Positions 1 through 8,124 of a DNA stretch of 34,924 nucleotides are shown one piece after another. Numbering within the stretch: position 1 is the first letter of the stretch; every line of letters starts with the position of its first letter. The translations under genes and the position numbers were made by a program. The stretch spans positions 1-34,924 of the forward strand of contig CAINOC010000003.1 in NCBI GenBank assembly GCA_903851385.1. Reading direction: 5' to 3'. Below the pieces are notes generated by a model, which saw nothing but the letters and a program-made list of their open reading frames with translations, did not search any database and was not told where the DNA came from. Source of the DNA: an uncultured Chlorobiaceae bacterium. GTDB lineage: Bacteria; Bacteroidota; Chlorobiia; Chlorobiales; Chlorobiaceae.

Positions 1-13
1 CTTTAGGAAAGTG

Positions 14-89
14 GGCAGTTGGCAGTTGGCAGTTGGCAGTTGGCAGTTGGCAGTTGGCAGTTGGCAGTTGGCAGTTGGCAGTTGGCAGT
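14..89. repeat. Heptamer tandem repeat (GGCAGTT)n
   Basis: Ten perfect head-to-tail copies of GGCAGTT run from base 14 to 83, followed by a partial copy (GGCAGT) to base 89. The array lies just beyond the 3' end of lnt and 21 bp before the hairpin element at 111-134. Slipped-strand changes in copy number are expected for a perfect 7-bp array, so the count probably varies between strains. Similar but degenerate 6-8 bp repeats precede the two other copies of the hairpin element in this window. Confidence 0.97.
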
Positions 90-110
90 ACTAAGAATGA
101 AGATAAAATA

Positions 111-134
111 GATCCCTCATTGCATTCGGGATGA
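111..134. repeat. Dispersed hairpin repeat, copy 1
   Basis: GATCCCTCA, a 6-nt spacer (120-125), then TCGGGATGA. The ATCCC and GGGAT arms can pair. Two more copies lie at 27392-27416 and 31083-31107, all in the same orientation and each at the 3' end of a minus-strand gene. In this copy the lnt stop codon (117-119) and the last few lnt codons fall inside the element. It may act as a transcript-end hairpin, but no T-run follows it. Confidence 0.8.
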
Positions 135-1745
135 CAACTTCTTTTTGAGGAATGCGATAAGAAAAAGTACGCCTGAGACGGCTGCGGCGGCTTTTGGCAG
201 AAGATCGGGATTGCTTGTATAAAAGGTCAGAGTGCTCTCAAGGGGCACTTCTGCGGTCAATGTTCGCTCCTGCCACCATGGAATTTCAGCGATGATCCTG
301 CCATATTTGTTGATGACAACCGTAAGTCCTGTATTGGCACACCTGGCCATTGCCCTTCGATTCTCAATACACCGCAATGTGCCGATAGCCAAATGCTGGT
401 AGGGACCATAAGAGGTTGCATACCACCCATCGTTTGTCACAAGCGTTAGAACCTCTGCTCCTTTACGGACAAACTCAGTGACAAGACCGGGAAAAATGGA
501 TTCATAACAGATAATATTGGCGATGTTCACCGTTCCATACCTTGGAGAATGAAGCTGCATGATGGTTGTATCACTGCCTTTTCCCCACCCGTTGAGTCCG
601 ACAAGTGAAAACGTTAAATGACCAAGCCAGGGAAAATAATCAACATAGGGAACCCGCTCAGCAAATGGAACCAGGCGCATTTTCCGATAGATCTGGGGAG
701 TGCCATTGCCGGGTTCAAGCAGCATTGAGGCATTATAAGTGTCAAAAAAACGGTTCATCGGCTGATCATTATTCCCTGCACGTTCAGGGTCGGGCTGAGC
801 GGCGGCTGGATAGTAGATAATATCTGAAAAACCGGTCAGGAGAGCCGCATTCCACCCTCGGAGAGATGAGCGAAGGGTTTGCAGATCATCGGCATAGGCA
901 TGATCGAGAATATAAAACGGAATAGCTGTTTCAGGCCAGATCACAAGATCAGGCCGATTATCACGAACGGCCCTGTTGGTCAGAGTGTAATACCGTTCCA
1001 TTATATCAGCACTGTTATTGCGCAGCCATTTTTCATGTGGGTCGATATCCGGCTGAACAAGAGTCACCCGCAGCTTGCAATTTTCTGCAGCCGACAAGCC
1101 ATCCTGAGGCATTAAGGATGAAGCGTAGAGCAAGGGCGCTAGAATCATAAGGGCCATGATCGCCACAGAACGAAAAGCATCTTTGCGGCTGCCGGTCAGT
1201 GCCAGAACAATCAGCACGTTAAACCATACCAGCCAGAAACTTACCCCCCAGACACCGGTAATGTCGGCATACTGAATCATGAGATTCAAATTAGCCTGGG
1301 AATTCCCAAGAGTAAGCCAGCCGAACGAAAGATCCTGCTGCATGTAGGCCCATTCCCAGGCAACCCACAAAAAAGGAAGAGAAAAAAGTGCAAAATGGAA
1401 ACCTGCCATTTTTTTAATCACATAAAAACCAAACAACGGCACGGTCAGAAAAAATGCCTGGGCAAGAATGGTAAGAGCCCCGCCCGGTAATGTGGCGAGA
1501 CTGACCCACCAGAGGCTGATCAGGCAAAAAAGCAGCATGGTCATATAGACCCGACGAAACAGCTCTCCCGCACGCTCCACGTTACGAAGGGAAAGAAGCA
1601 AGGGTACAAGTGCAAGCCAGGCAAGAAGTTCAAGACGGATAAACGGATAGGACGGAAACGATACTCCAAGAAGGACTCCAGTCAAAACGGAAGCCGCATA
1701 ACGGGACTGACCAAGCTGGTTTATTATCCGTGATAAAGAGGTCAT
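117..1745 (-). CDS. lnt: Apolipoprotein N-acyltransferase
   Basis: The product transfers the third acyl chain from a phospholipid to the N-terminal cysteine of diacylglyceryl lipoproteins, the last step of lipoprotein maturation at the inner membrane. It has 542 residues. Hydrophobic helices fill the first ~215 residues and a nitrilase-like domain follows at ~225-505. The expected catalytic triad is visible: Glu272 (WPETAIP), Lys355 (YRKMRLVPF) and Cys413 (ICYESIF). A final hydrophobic helix lies near 520-535. The gene diverges from fmoA across 242 bp. Its last codons (LSSRMQ) and stop are contributed by the dispersed hairpin repeat, so the original C-terminus was probably altered. The affected residues lie beyond the last membrane helix, so activity is likely intact. 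Confidence 0.95.
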   Translation of the reverse strand: MTSLSRIINQLGQSRYAASVLTGVLLGVSFPSYPFIRLELLAWLALVPLLLSLRNVERAGELFRRVYMTMLLFCLISLWWVSLATLPGGALTILAQAFFLTVPLFGFYVIKKMAGFHFALFSLPFLWVAWEWAYMQQDLSFGWLTLGNSQANLNLMIQYADITGVWGVSFWLVWFNVLIVLALTGSRKDAFRSVAIMALMILAPLLYASSLMPQDGLSAAENCKLRVTLVQPDIDPHEKWLRNNSADIMERYYTLTNRAVRDNRPDLVIWPETAIPFYILDHAYADDLQTLRSSLRGWNAALLTGFSDIIYYPAAAQPDPERAGNNDQPMNRFFDTYNASMLLEPGNGTPQIYRKMRLVPFAERVPYVDYFPWLGHLTFSLVGLNGWGKGSDTTIMQLHSPRYGTVNIANIICYESIFPGLVTEFVRKGAEVLTLVTNDGWYATSYGPYQHLAIGTLRCIENRRAMARCANTGLTVVINKYGRIIAEIPWWQERTLTAEVPLESTLTFYTSNPDLLPKAAAAVSGVLFLIAFLKKKLSSRMQ

Positions 1746-1987
1746 CTGACGATCAAAAAGTTAACGATCGAGAAAAAAGAAATAAAAAAAAGTCATCTGG
1801 AAATCTGAAACTGCCGAAAGTATAAGATATTTAAGGAATACAGATAATCGTCTTCAAACATATTTTACTTTATTTATTGATTTTTATTCTTTAAATTTAT
1901 TCTAATCTGTTATTTAACAGGAATAAGCTCCAAGTACTTTCCTGAAAATTTCCAATTTCAACGCCATCAGAAAAAGGAGAACTCACT
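1746..1987 (+). promoter_or_regulatory. AT-rich fmoA upstream region with strong RBS
   Basis: This 242-bp divergent region between lnt and fmoA is strikingly AT-rich from about 1780 to 1920. A possible promoter is TTGATT (1877-1882) followed 18 bp later by TCTAAT (1901-1906); this is only a match by eye. A clear ribosome-binding site, AAGGAG (1974-1979), sits 8 nt before the fmoA ATG, as expected for a very abundant protein. Confidence 0.4.
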
Positions 1988-3088
1988 ATGGCTCTTTTCG
2001 GCACTAAAGACGCAACCACCGCACACTCGGATTATGAAATCATTCTCGAGGGTGGTTCCAGCTCATGGGGCAAAGTAAAATGCCGGGCGAAGGTTAATGT
2101 ACCACCTGCGCTTCCCTTGCTTCCAGCTGACTGTAACATCAAAATCAATGTGAAGCCGCTCGATCCGGCAAAAGGCTTCGTAAGGTTTTCAGCTGTTATT
2201 GAGTCAATTGTTGACAGTACAAAAAACAAACTGGTTGTTGAAGCTGACATTGCCAATGAAACCAAAGAAAGAAGAATTTGTGTTGGTGAAGGCACTGTTA
2301 CCGTTGGCGATTTCTCACACAGTTTCTCCTTTGAAGGCTCCGTTGTAAACCTCTTCTACTACCGCTCAGACGCAGTCCGCAGAAATGTTCCGAATCCGAT
2401 TTACATGCAGGGACGCCAGTTCCATGATATCATCATGAAAGTGCCTCTTGATAATCCTGATGTTATCGACACATGGGAAGGCACACTGAAGGCTCTCCAG
2501 ACAACCGGCGCTTTCAACGATTGGATTCGCGAGTTCTGGTTTATCGGTCCAGCATTTACAGCACTGAACGAAGGTGGCCAGAGAATTTCCAAAATCGAAG
2601 TGAACAGCATCGGCACCCAGAGCGGCGAAAAAGGCCCTGTCGGTGTAACAAGATGGCGTTTCTCACATGGTGGATCCGGTATTGTTGATTCCATCGCACG
2701 CTGGGCTGAACTTTTCCCTGCTGACAAACTCACCAGACCTGCTTCAGTAGAAGCTGGCTTCCGTTCCGACTCACAGGGTATTGAAGTGAAGGTTGACGGC
2801 GATTTCCCTGGCGTTTCAGTTGATGCCGGCGGTGGTCTGCGCAGAATCCTGAACCATCCTCTCATTCCGCTGGTACACCACGGTATGGTTGGCAAGTTCA
2901 ACGACTTTACTGTTGATACCCAGCTCAAGATTGTTCTTCCTAAAGGATACAAAGTCCGTTATGCAGCACCTCAGTACCGTTCACAGAACCTTGAGGAATA
3001 TCGCTGGAGCGGTGGAGCATATGCCCGCTGGGTTGAACATGTATGCAAAGGCGGCACAGGACAGTTCGAAGTTCTGTACGCTCAGTAA
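1988..3088 (+). CDS. fmoA: Fenna-Matthews-Olson bacteriochlorophyll a protein
   Basis: FMO is a water-soluble trimer that sits between the chlorosome baseplate and the type I reaction centre and passes excitation energy between them. Each subunit binds a cluster of bacteriochlorophyll a. The 366-residue product has the usual family length, no signal peptide and no membrane helix. The known axial histidines are present at 111, 146, 290, 297 and 298 (counting the initiator Met), the last three in the segment RRILNHPLIPLVHHGMV. The start is fixed by the AAGGAG site 8 nt upstream. The gene appears monocistronic: its own AT-rich leader precedes it and a strong hairpin terminator follows 21 bp after the stop. 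FMO is nearly restricted to Chlorobiaceae and a few phototrophic Acidobacteria, which makes this the main taxonomic marker of the window. Confidence 0.99.
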   Translation: MALFGTKDATTAHSDYEIILEGGSSSWGKVKCRAKVNVPPALPLLPADCNIKINVKPLDPAKGFVRFSAVIESIVDSTKNKLVVEADIANETKERRICVGEGTVTVGDFSHSFSFEGSVVNLFYYRSDAVRRNVPNPIYMQGRQFHDIIMKVPLDNPDVIDTWEGTLKALQTTGAFNDWIREFWFIGPAFTALNEGGQRISKIEVNSIGTQSGEKGPVGVTRWRFSHGGSGIVDSIARWAELFPADKLTRPASVEAGFRSDSQGIEVKVDGDFPGVSVDAGGGLRRILNHPLIPLVHHGMVGKFNDFTVDTQLKIVLPKGYKVRYAAPQYRSQNLEEYRWSGGAYARWVEHVCKGGTGQFEVLYAQ

Positions 3089-3109
3089 GTACTCTCTCTC
3101 TTTTTATAC

Positions 3110-3138
3110 AAAAAAACCGGCTTTCCGCCGGTTTTTTT
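3110..3138. terminator. Bidirectional rho-independent terminator (fmoA / MerR gene)
   Basis: CCGGC (3117-3121), loop TTTCC, GCCGG (3127-3131), with a run of A before and seven T after. The symmetrical A and T tracts allow it to end both fmoA (+) and the convergent MerR-type gene (-). Confidence 0.93.
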
Positions 3139-3149
3139 GTTTCTATCCC

Positions 3150-3551
3150 CTAACCCAACAAGTGAAGAATATCTTCAATCTCCTCTTTTATCTCCTGCAA
3201 AAGCACAATCCGCCTTTCATCAACGACGGAATGCCGGTTCTTTTCCTTACCTATCTGTTTCTGCAGTTTCAAAATTTCCGTGGTTTTATGATCACCTTCA
3301 GTGTCTTTCAGTACCCCTTTGACAATTTCACTGGCCTTTCCAAGCTTGTAGCCTTTTTCGTGCACCAGCTCCTTGATATTGAGCACCATAGCAATATCGC
3401 GGTTGGTATACCGTCTGTTCCCTTTTGTATCTCGGGCTGGAGCAAGTTCATTAAAAAATGTTTCCCAGTACCTCAAAAGGTAGGCGGGAATACCAACGAT
3501 TTTACTGACCTCGCCGATGGAGTAATAGTTTTTTATTGAATCAAATGCCAT
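3150..3551 (-). CDS. MerR-family transcriptional regulator
   Basis: A 133-residue protein with an N-terminal MerR winged-helix domain (about 8-78): YSIGEVSKIVGIPAYLLRYW, then the wing with RRYTNRDIAMV. A helical, charged C-terminal half (~80-133) probably forms the antiparallel coiled-coil dimer. No metal-binding cysteine cluster is present, so it is not a typical MerR/CueR metal sensor. It resembles the short MerR proteins often found beside housekeeping genes in Bacteroidota and Chlorobiota. It is transcribed towards fmoA and diverges from the ABC exporter at 3630 across 78 bp, so that exporter or its own gene is the most obvious target. Effector unknown. Confidence 0.85.
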   Translation of the reverse strand: MAFDSIKNYYSIGEVSKIVGIPAYLLRYWETFFNELAPARDTKGNRRYTNRDIAMVLNIKELVHEKGYKLGKASEIVKGVLKDTEGDHKTTEILKLQKQIGKEKNRHSVVDERRIVLLQEIKEEIEDILHLLG

Positions 3552-3629
3552 AAAAGAGAGATAAGGGTGAGATTTTGTTTTCTCTATTTCTATTATACAT
3601 TATAGCGGCACTTGAAAAAAATATGACTG

Positions 3630-5381
3630 ATGAAAAATTTACTCAGCCTGAAACCCTACCTGCTCAGGTATAAAAAAAATCTCATCGCAGGGTTTGTTTA
3701 CATTATTCTGACAAACCTGTTCGCTGTAATTGGCCCGACTTATATTGGACGAGCCATCGATACGATGAACAAACATTTCGAACTCCGGGATGTTCTTCTG
3801 GATGCAGGACTTTATTTTCTTTATGCGCTGCTGAGTGGCTTTTTTCTCTTTCTTGTACGCCAGAACATTATCGTCGCTTCGCGGCATATTGAGTTCGACC
3901 TGAAAAACGACTATTACAACCATCTCCAAAAACTGCCCCGAAAGTTTTACAATACCACGAGTACCGGTGAACTCATCTCAAGAGGCACCAACGACCTTAA
4001 CGCCATCAGAGAGTTTCTCGGGCCCGGCATCATGTACTCGCTCAACACCTTCTTCAGGCTTTTTTTTGCGTTGATCGCAATGGTTGCCCTTTCACCTAAA
4101 CTGACTTTCTTTGCTCTCCTGCCTGCCCCGCTCTTAAGTTATTCTGTGTATAAAATCGGCAGCTCCATGCAAAAGCGATCAAAAAGCATTCAGGAAAGCT
4201 ATGCCGCCATAACCAATCTTGTACAGGAGAACCTTTCCGGCATCAGGGTAGTAAAAAGCTTTACCCGTGAGTCTTTTGAAATCAAACGATTTGAAACACT
4301 CAACAAAGAGTACTTCCGTAAAAACCTTTCTCTCGGAAAACTTCAGGCACTTTTTTTTGCATTTCTTACCTCTCTCACAGCAGTCTCCCTGCTTCCTGTG
4401 GTATGGGTCGGCGGACTTAGCGTGATAGAGGGAAAAATGACGGTCGGAGGTATTGCCCAATTTATCGTCTATGTGTCGATGCTGAGCTGGCCGATTATAT
4501 CTATAGGATGGGTTACCAGTATTATCCAGAGAGCATCTTCCGCTCAGATCAGACTGAATGAAATTTTCAATATCAAACCAGACAGTACAGTGCAGGATGA
4601 CGGGATTGCCTCTACGGAAGACTTTCATGGAGCAGTGTCATTTCGCAATGTTCAATTTTACTACCCCGGTCAAGAGAATAACCTGATACTCAAAAACATA
4701 ACCATTGACATTACCGCTGGGTCAAAAGTTGCTATAGTCGGAGCCACAGGTTCGGGAAAAACCACCCTTGTCAATCTGATTCCACGACTCTATGAACCTG
4801 TGGAAGGCTCTGTGCTTATCGATAACCGGAGCATTACAAGCCTGTCGCTGAAAACACTGAGAGAACTTATCGGGTTTGTGCCTCAGGTTAACTTTCTCTT
4901 TTCCGACACAATTGAAAACAACATCAACTGGGGCAGCAGGGATAATGATGCTGATGAGGTAATTGAGGCAAGCAGAATTGCAATGCTTTACGATGATGTT
5001 GAGGAGTTCCCTGATGGGTTTCAGACCATGCTTGGAGAAAAGGGCATCAACCTGTCAGGAGGGCAGAAACAGAGGGCTTGCATAGCGAGAGCAATTGCAT
5101 GGAAACCCCGAATCCTTGTACTCGACGATGCCTTGTCAGCAGTTGATACCGACACAGAAGCCCGTCTCTTTGACGCCCTCTTGCAGAAACTGCCCGACAC
5201 GACCATCATCCTGATCAGCCACAGAATTTCAACCGTAAAAAACTGTGACCGCATCATTGTGCTTAAGGATGGCACCATTGCTGAAAGTGGCACACACGAA
5301 GAGCTGTTGCAACAACAGCATATTTATGCAGAACTCTACAACCAGCAGTTACTCGAAGAGGAAATACGTTCCATTTCCTGA
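3630..5381 (+). CDS. ABC exporter half-transporter (TMD-NBD), degenerate-type Walker B
   Basis: A 583-residue ABC exporter subunit with a membrane domain at ~15-310 (six predicted helices) fused to a nucleotide-binding domain. Visible motifs are Walker A GATGSGKTT (371-379), Q-loop Gln419, signature LSGGQ (475-479), Walker B ILVLDD (495-500), D-loop SAVD and H-loop His531. The residue after the Walker B aspartate is Asp500 instead of the catalytic Glu. This substitution is typical of one partner of heterodimeric exporters such as TM287/288 or BmrCD, yet no second subunit lies nearby. Substrate unknown; lipid or drug export are the usual roles. The MerR-type gene diverges upstream and purT converges downstream. 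Confidence 0.92.
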   Translation: MKNLLSLKPYLLRYKKNLIAGFVYIILTNLFAVIGPTYIGRAIDTMNKHFELRDVLLDAGLYFLYALLSGFFLFLVRQNIIVASRHIEFDLKNDYYNHLQKLPRKFYNTTSTGELISRGTNDLNAIREFLGPGIMYSLNTFFRLFFALIAMVALSPKLTFFALLPAPLLSYSVYKIGSSMQKRSKSIQESYAAITNLVQENLSGIRVVKSFTRESFEIKRFETLNKEYFRKNLSLGKLQALFFAFLTSLTAVSLLPVVWVGGLSVIEGKMTVGGIAQFIVYVSMLSWPIISIGWVTSIIQRASSAQIRLNEIFNIKPDSTVQDDGIASTEDFHGAVSFRNVQFYYPGQENNLILKNITIDITAGSKVAIVGATGSGKTTLVNLIPRLYEPVEGSVLIDNRSITSLSLKTLRELIGFVPQVNFLFSDTIENNINWGSRDNDADEVIEASRIAMLYDDVEEFPDGFQTMLGEKGINLSGGQKQRACIARAIAWKPRILVLDDALSAVDTDTEARLFDALLQKLPDTTIILISHRISTVKNCDRIIVLKDGTIAESGTHEELLQQQHIYAELYNQQLLEEEIRSIS

Positions 5382-5394
5382 CTAATGATTCCGC

Positions 5395-5418
5395 AGGCTC
5401 TCTTTCGAAAGAGAGCCT
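5395..5418. terminator. 24-bp perfect palindrome between convergent genes
   Basis: AGGCTCTC-TTTCGAAA-GAGAGCCT is self-complementary over its whole length and would fold to a stable hairpin. It lies between the convergent ABC-exporter stop (5381) and purT stop (5425), where a shared terminator is expected. There is no T-run on either side, so termination efficiency is uncertain. Confidence 0.65.
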
Positions 5419-5424
5419 ACACTT

Positions 5425-6594
5425 TCACTCATTGATCACCTTAACCTTTGCGGCATTGGCAATCGCTTTTTCTTTGAGTGCCTGCATATCGCTGCCCAAT
5501 TGATCGGAAGCAAGCGTCACTCCCATTCTTCTATATGGACGGGTAGTAGGTTTTCCAAAGATCCGAATGTCGGTTCGCGGTTCTTTGACAGCTTCTTCCA
5601 CACCGATATAATGAGGATTCGTCCCCGCACTTTCTGCAAGAACAACCGCGCTTGCACCAGCCTGCAATAAGGTTATTTCCGGAATCGGCAACCCTAAAAC
5701 TGAACGGGCATGGAGCTCAAACTCTGAGAGGTTTTGCGTGCCTGCCAGCGTAACCATACCGGTATCGTGCGGACGAGGAGAGAGCTCGGAAAAGTAGAGG
5801 CCATCATCAGAGAGGAAAAACTCCACGCCCCATATACCTGCCCCGGTGAGCGAACGGGTAACCTTTTCAGCAATCTCCTGAGCTTCTTTTAGATGCTCGT
5901 TGCTGATAAGACAAGGTTGCCAGCTCTCCTGATAATCGCCACGCTCCTGTCGATGGCCGATTGGAGGGCAGAAAAGTGTGGGGCCATTTTTTTGCGTAAC
6001 GGTTAGCAGGGTGATTTCCGTATGGAATTTCACAAAAGATTCAACAATCACTTCAGCAATATCACCCCGCTTGCCGCTTTGTGAATAGTTCCAGGCTTTT
6101 TCAATTTCCTCTTCGGATTTTACTGTTGACTGACCCTTGCCCGATGAGCTCATGAGCGGTTTTACCACGCAGGGAATACCAACTTCCCTGACCGCCGCCT
6201 GTAACTCTTCATGCGTCGCAGCGTAACGATACCTGGCGGTGCGAAGGCCAAGCTCAATTGAGGCGAGATCACGAATGGCTTTCCGGTTCATGGTAAAGTT
6301 TGCTGCACGAGCAGAAGGGACAACCTGTATGCCCTCCTTTTCATAATCATAAAATCTCTCGGTACGAATTGCTTCGATTTCAGGCACGATTATATCGGGC
6401 TTATGCCGGGCAACGATTGTATCAAGAGCGATGCCATCAAGCATATCAATCACTTCACGCTCATCGGCCACCTGCTGCGCCGGAGCATTATTGTAACTGT
6501 CGACAGCTATCACATAGTGCCCGAGACGTTTTGCCGCAATAACAAATTCCTTACCCAGTTCCCCGCTGCCCAGCAGCATGATTTTTTTCGACAT
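5425..6594 (-). CDS. purT: Formate-dependent phosphoribosylglycinamide formyltransferase
   Basis: PurT catalyses the third step of purine synthesis from formate and ATP, replacing the folate-dependent PurN reaction. At 389 residues it has the family length. A preATP-grasp domain with the N-terminal glycine-rich loop [10 protein letters not shown] is followed by an ATP-grasp core (~115-315), with [15 protein letters not shown] as the nucleotide loop and [14 protein letters not shown] as the metal and substrate segment. The [10 protein letters not shown] motif and the total length separate it from PurK. It ends 44 bp from the convergent ABC exporter and lies next to the toxin-antitoxin island upstream. 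It is the last recognisable core gene before that island. Confidence 0.96.
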   Translation of the reverse strand: MSKKIMLLGSGELGKEFVIAAKRLGHYVIAVDSYNNAPAQQVADEREVIDMLDGIALDTIVARHKPDIIVPEIEAIRTERFYDYEKEGIQVVPSARAANFTMNRKAIRDLASIELGLRTARYRYAATHEELQAAVREVGIPCVVKPLMSSSGKGQSTVKSEEEIEKAWNYSQSGKRGDIAEVIVESFVKFHTEITLLTVTQKNGPTLFCPPIGHRQERGDYQESWQPCLISNEHLKEAQEIAEKVTRSLTGAGIWGVEFFLSDDGLYFSELSPRPHDTGMVTLAGTQNLSEFELHARSVLGLPIPEITLLQAGASAVVLAESAGTNPHYIGVEEAVKEPRTDIRIFGKPTTRPYRRMGVTLASDQLGSDMQALKEKAIANAAKVKVINE

Positions 6595-6644
6595 TATGAT
6601 TTATTTTTACATCAAGTTCAAGCTTTGCCAGAAATAAAGATTGG

Positions 6645-6974
6645 TTACGGCTGAATAAGACGGTGCAGAAGAATATCCTCGACATTGCGGCGACTGTCGA
6701 GTACCGCTATTATATAAACGTTGCTGGCAGCAATCCGGTACACCAACCTCCGTGGCGAGATAATCAGCTCCCGATAGATATAAATACCGCGTGCATGTAG
6801 TTCAGGAATAACCCTGCCTCGCTCGGGAGAGAGATACAACGCTGCTGCTTTAAGCTTGATTTTTTCAAGAACATGCAAGGCATTGAGCGGATCATCGCTT
6901 GCAATAAAGGTTATAATCTCTCTGAGATCTCTTTCAGCAACTTCAGTCCATAACACAGCATAACCTGCGCTCAT
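6645..6974 (-). CDS. RelE/ParE-family toxin
   Basis: A 109-residue protein with the RelE/ParE fold pattern: an opening strand (YAVLWTEVAERDLREII), two helices, then a strand series ending with YIIAVLDSRRNVEDIL. The motif YRELIISPRRLVYRI matches the ParE core. Its start codon overlaps the antitoxin stop by 4 bp (ATGA), the standard arrangement for a co-translated toxin-antitoxin pair. ParE-type toxins act on gyrase and RelE-type toxins cleave mRNA at the ribosome; sequence alone does not settle which applies here. Confidence 0.88.
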   Translation of the reverse strand: MSAGYAVLWTEVAERDLREIITFIASDDPLNALHVLEKIKLKAAALYLSPERGRVIPELHARGIYIYRELIISPRRLVYRIAASNVYIIAVLDSRRNVEDILLHRLIQP

Positions 6975-7252
6975 GACTTCTCGGCTCTCAACAGGCGTTC
7001 AATATCACCGAATACCTCCTCCTGTGGACGAATGTTGCCTTTACGGATATCCTCTTCACCCTGAGCAAGCAGTTTGAGCAATCCAAGTGCATTGCGCATC
7101 TCCTCATAGCTTTTCGGATCTTGAAGAACAGCTCTCGGCTCACCGTTCTGGGTAATGATAATCGGACGACGGGTATCATTGATCTGATCAAGAAGATCAG
7201 CCGTTTTAGCCTTAAGATAGGTGACCGGTTTGATGTCAGTAGTAATATTCAT
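6971..7252 (-). CDS. Phd/YefM-family antitoxin
   Basis: A 93-residue antitoxin. The N-terminal Phd/YefM DNA-binding region (~7-60) includes KPVTYLKAKTADLLDQI and the typical RRPIIITQNGEPRAVLQD strand pair. The C-terminal tail (~65-93) would wrap the toxin. A GGAGAG site lies immediately before the ATG, so expression should be strong. It is first in a two-gene operon with the ParE-like toxin and most likely represses its own promoter. Confidence 0.9.
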   Translation of the reverse strand: MNITTDIKPVTYLKAKTADLLDQINDTRRPIIITQNGEPRAVLQDPKSYEEMRNALGLLKLLAQGEEDIRKGNIRPQEEVFGDIERLLRAEKS

Positions 7253-7331
7253 GTCTCTCCTTATTCGTTTTCTCTTCTAACTTAATATAGTACGAAATTC
7301 GGTTAGATAAGACCAACATTCCATGGTGCTA

Positions 7332-7667
7332 CTATAACCCCAATAGAGTATTCAGCTTATGCAACACTTCATCAACCGCTGCTGTCGGTAAACTGCAAAT
7401 CAACTCAGCTTGCCTGATCTTCCAGTCAAGACTTTTTACCTGATCAGATAATACCGCTCCTTTGATCTTCAAGCCTTCAGGGATTAACACTTCAAACGGA
7501 TACTCTTTAATGCGCGTGGTAACCGGGCAGAGAAGCGCCAAACCAACTCTGGAGTTGTACGCAGCAGGAGAGAGTACCAAGGCAGGGCGACGTCCCACCT
7601 GTTCATGCCCTGCTTGTGGATTAAAGGCAAGCCATACGATATCACCACGATTTGGAATATACGCCAT
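7332..7667 (-). CDS. MazF/PemK-family toxin (endoribonuclease)
   Basis: I start this at the internal ATG at 7667 (111 residues, MAYIPNRGDIVWL) because the open frame upstream overlaps the antitoxin and the family begins here. The motifs fit MazF/PemK/ChpB: GDIVWLAFNP, a GRRPALVLSPAAYN loop, CPVTTRIKEYPFEV and VLSDQVKSLDW. These proteins cleave single-stranded mRNA at short sequences. The antitoxin stop lies only 4 bp upstream, so the two are co-translated. Confidence 0.92.
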   Translation of the reverse strand: MAYIPNRGDIVWLAFNPQAGHEQVGRRPALVLSPAAYNSRVGLALLCPVTTRIKEYPFEVLIPEGLKIKGAVLSDQVKSLDWKIRQAELICSLPTAAVDEVLHKLNTLLGL

Positions 7668-7671
7668 AAGA

Positions 7672-7914
7672 TCACCAGTTTTCCTTGCCCACAGCGTCAC
7701 CAGTATCACATTCATCATGCAGATTATCGTCAGTGATACCACCAAGCAGGTGAGCAAGATCCGGTTTGATAGCGACTATTGGACGGATAACGAGTTGCCC
7801 CTCAACCAAAGAGATGTCTACATCCGAATCTTTTTCCAGTTTAGCCTCAAGTGCATAGCTCATCGGTATTCTCAAGGCAAGACTATTGCCCCATTTCTGA
7901 ACCTTTGTAAGCAT
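7672..7914 (-). CDS. MazE-family antitoxin
   Basis: The ATG at 7914 is preferred over 7926 because GGAG sits 7 nt before it and the family begins MxxxVQKWGNSLALRIP. The product has 80 residues with an AbrB/SpoVT-like swapped-hairpin DNA-binding fold at ~1-45 and an acidic C-terminus (DDNLHDECDTGD) that should block the toxin active site. It lies directly upstream of the mazF-like gene and probably autoregulates the pair. Confidence 0.9.
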   Translation of the reverse strand: MLTKVQKWGNSLALRIPMSYALEAKLEKDSDVDISLVEGQLVIRPIVAIKPDLAHLLGGITDDNLHDECDTGDAVGKENW

Positions 7915-7926
7915 ACATATCTCCAT

Positions 7927-8124
7927 TATTGTTTATACAATGTAGATACTTTTTTCCGCAGGATAAAGCAAGGAAATTGTTGGTTACGTTTCGAAAGTGT
8001 ATCGGGAGGGAGTAAAGCCACAATCAGCCCGGATAAAAAAACGCATCAAAATAAAAACAACTGCACTAATTTTCCTTTACCTTTAGATGGATGAGAATGA
8101 ATATTGAATCCAAAAGAATTAATT
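7927..8124. other. Intergenic gap between MazEF and the HicB-like gene
   Basis: This 198-bp stretch holds the divergent start regions of the mazE-like and hicB-like genes. A plus-strand open frame running through it into 8094 has no recognisable family. A HicA toxin gene would be expected next to a HicB gene but I cannot find an intact one here. Confidence 0.5.

Noticed and set aside
14..89. CRISPR-like array
   Set aside because: The unit is 7 bp with no spacers and there are no cas genes; it is a simple tandem repeat.
2401..2952. 183-residue antisense frame inside fmoA
   Set aside because: It is the mirror of the strongly biased fmoA codons, has no recognisable domain, no ribosome-binding site and lies wholly within a certain gene.
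7954..8097. Possible HicA remnant upstream of the HicB-like gene
   Set aside because: A short frame has a loose GG-S and TIS resemblance only. The GSHH-type core of HicA is not present, so I cannot support it.
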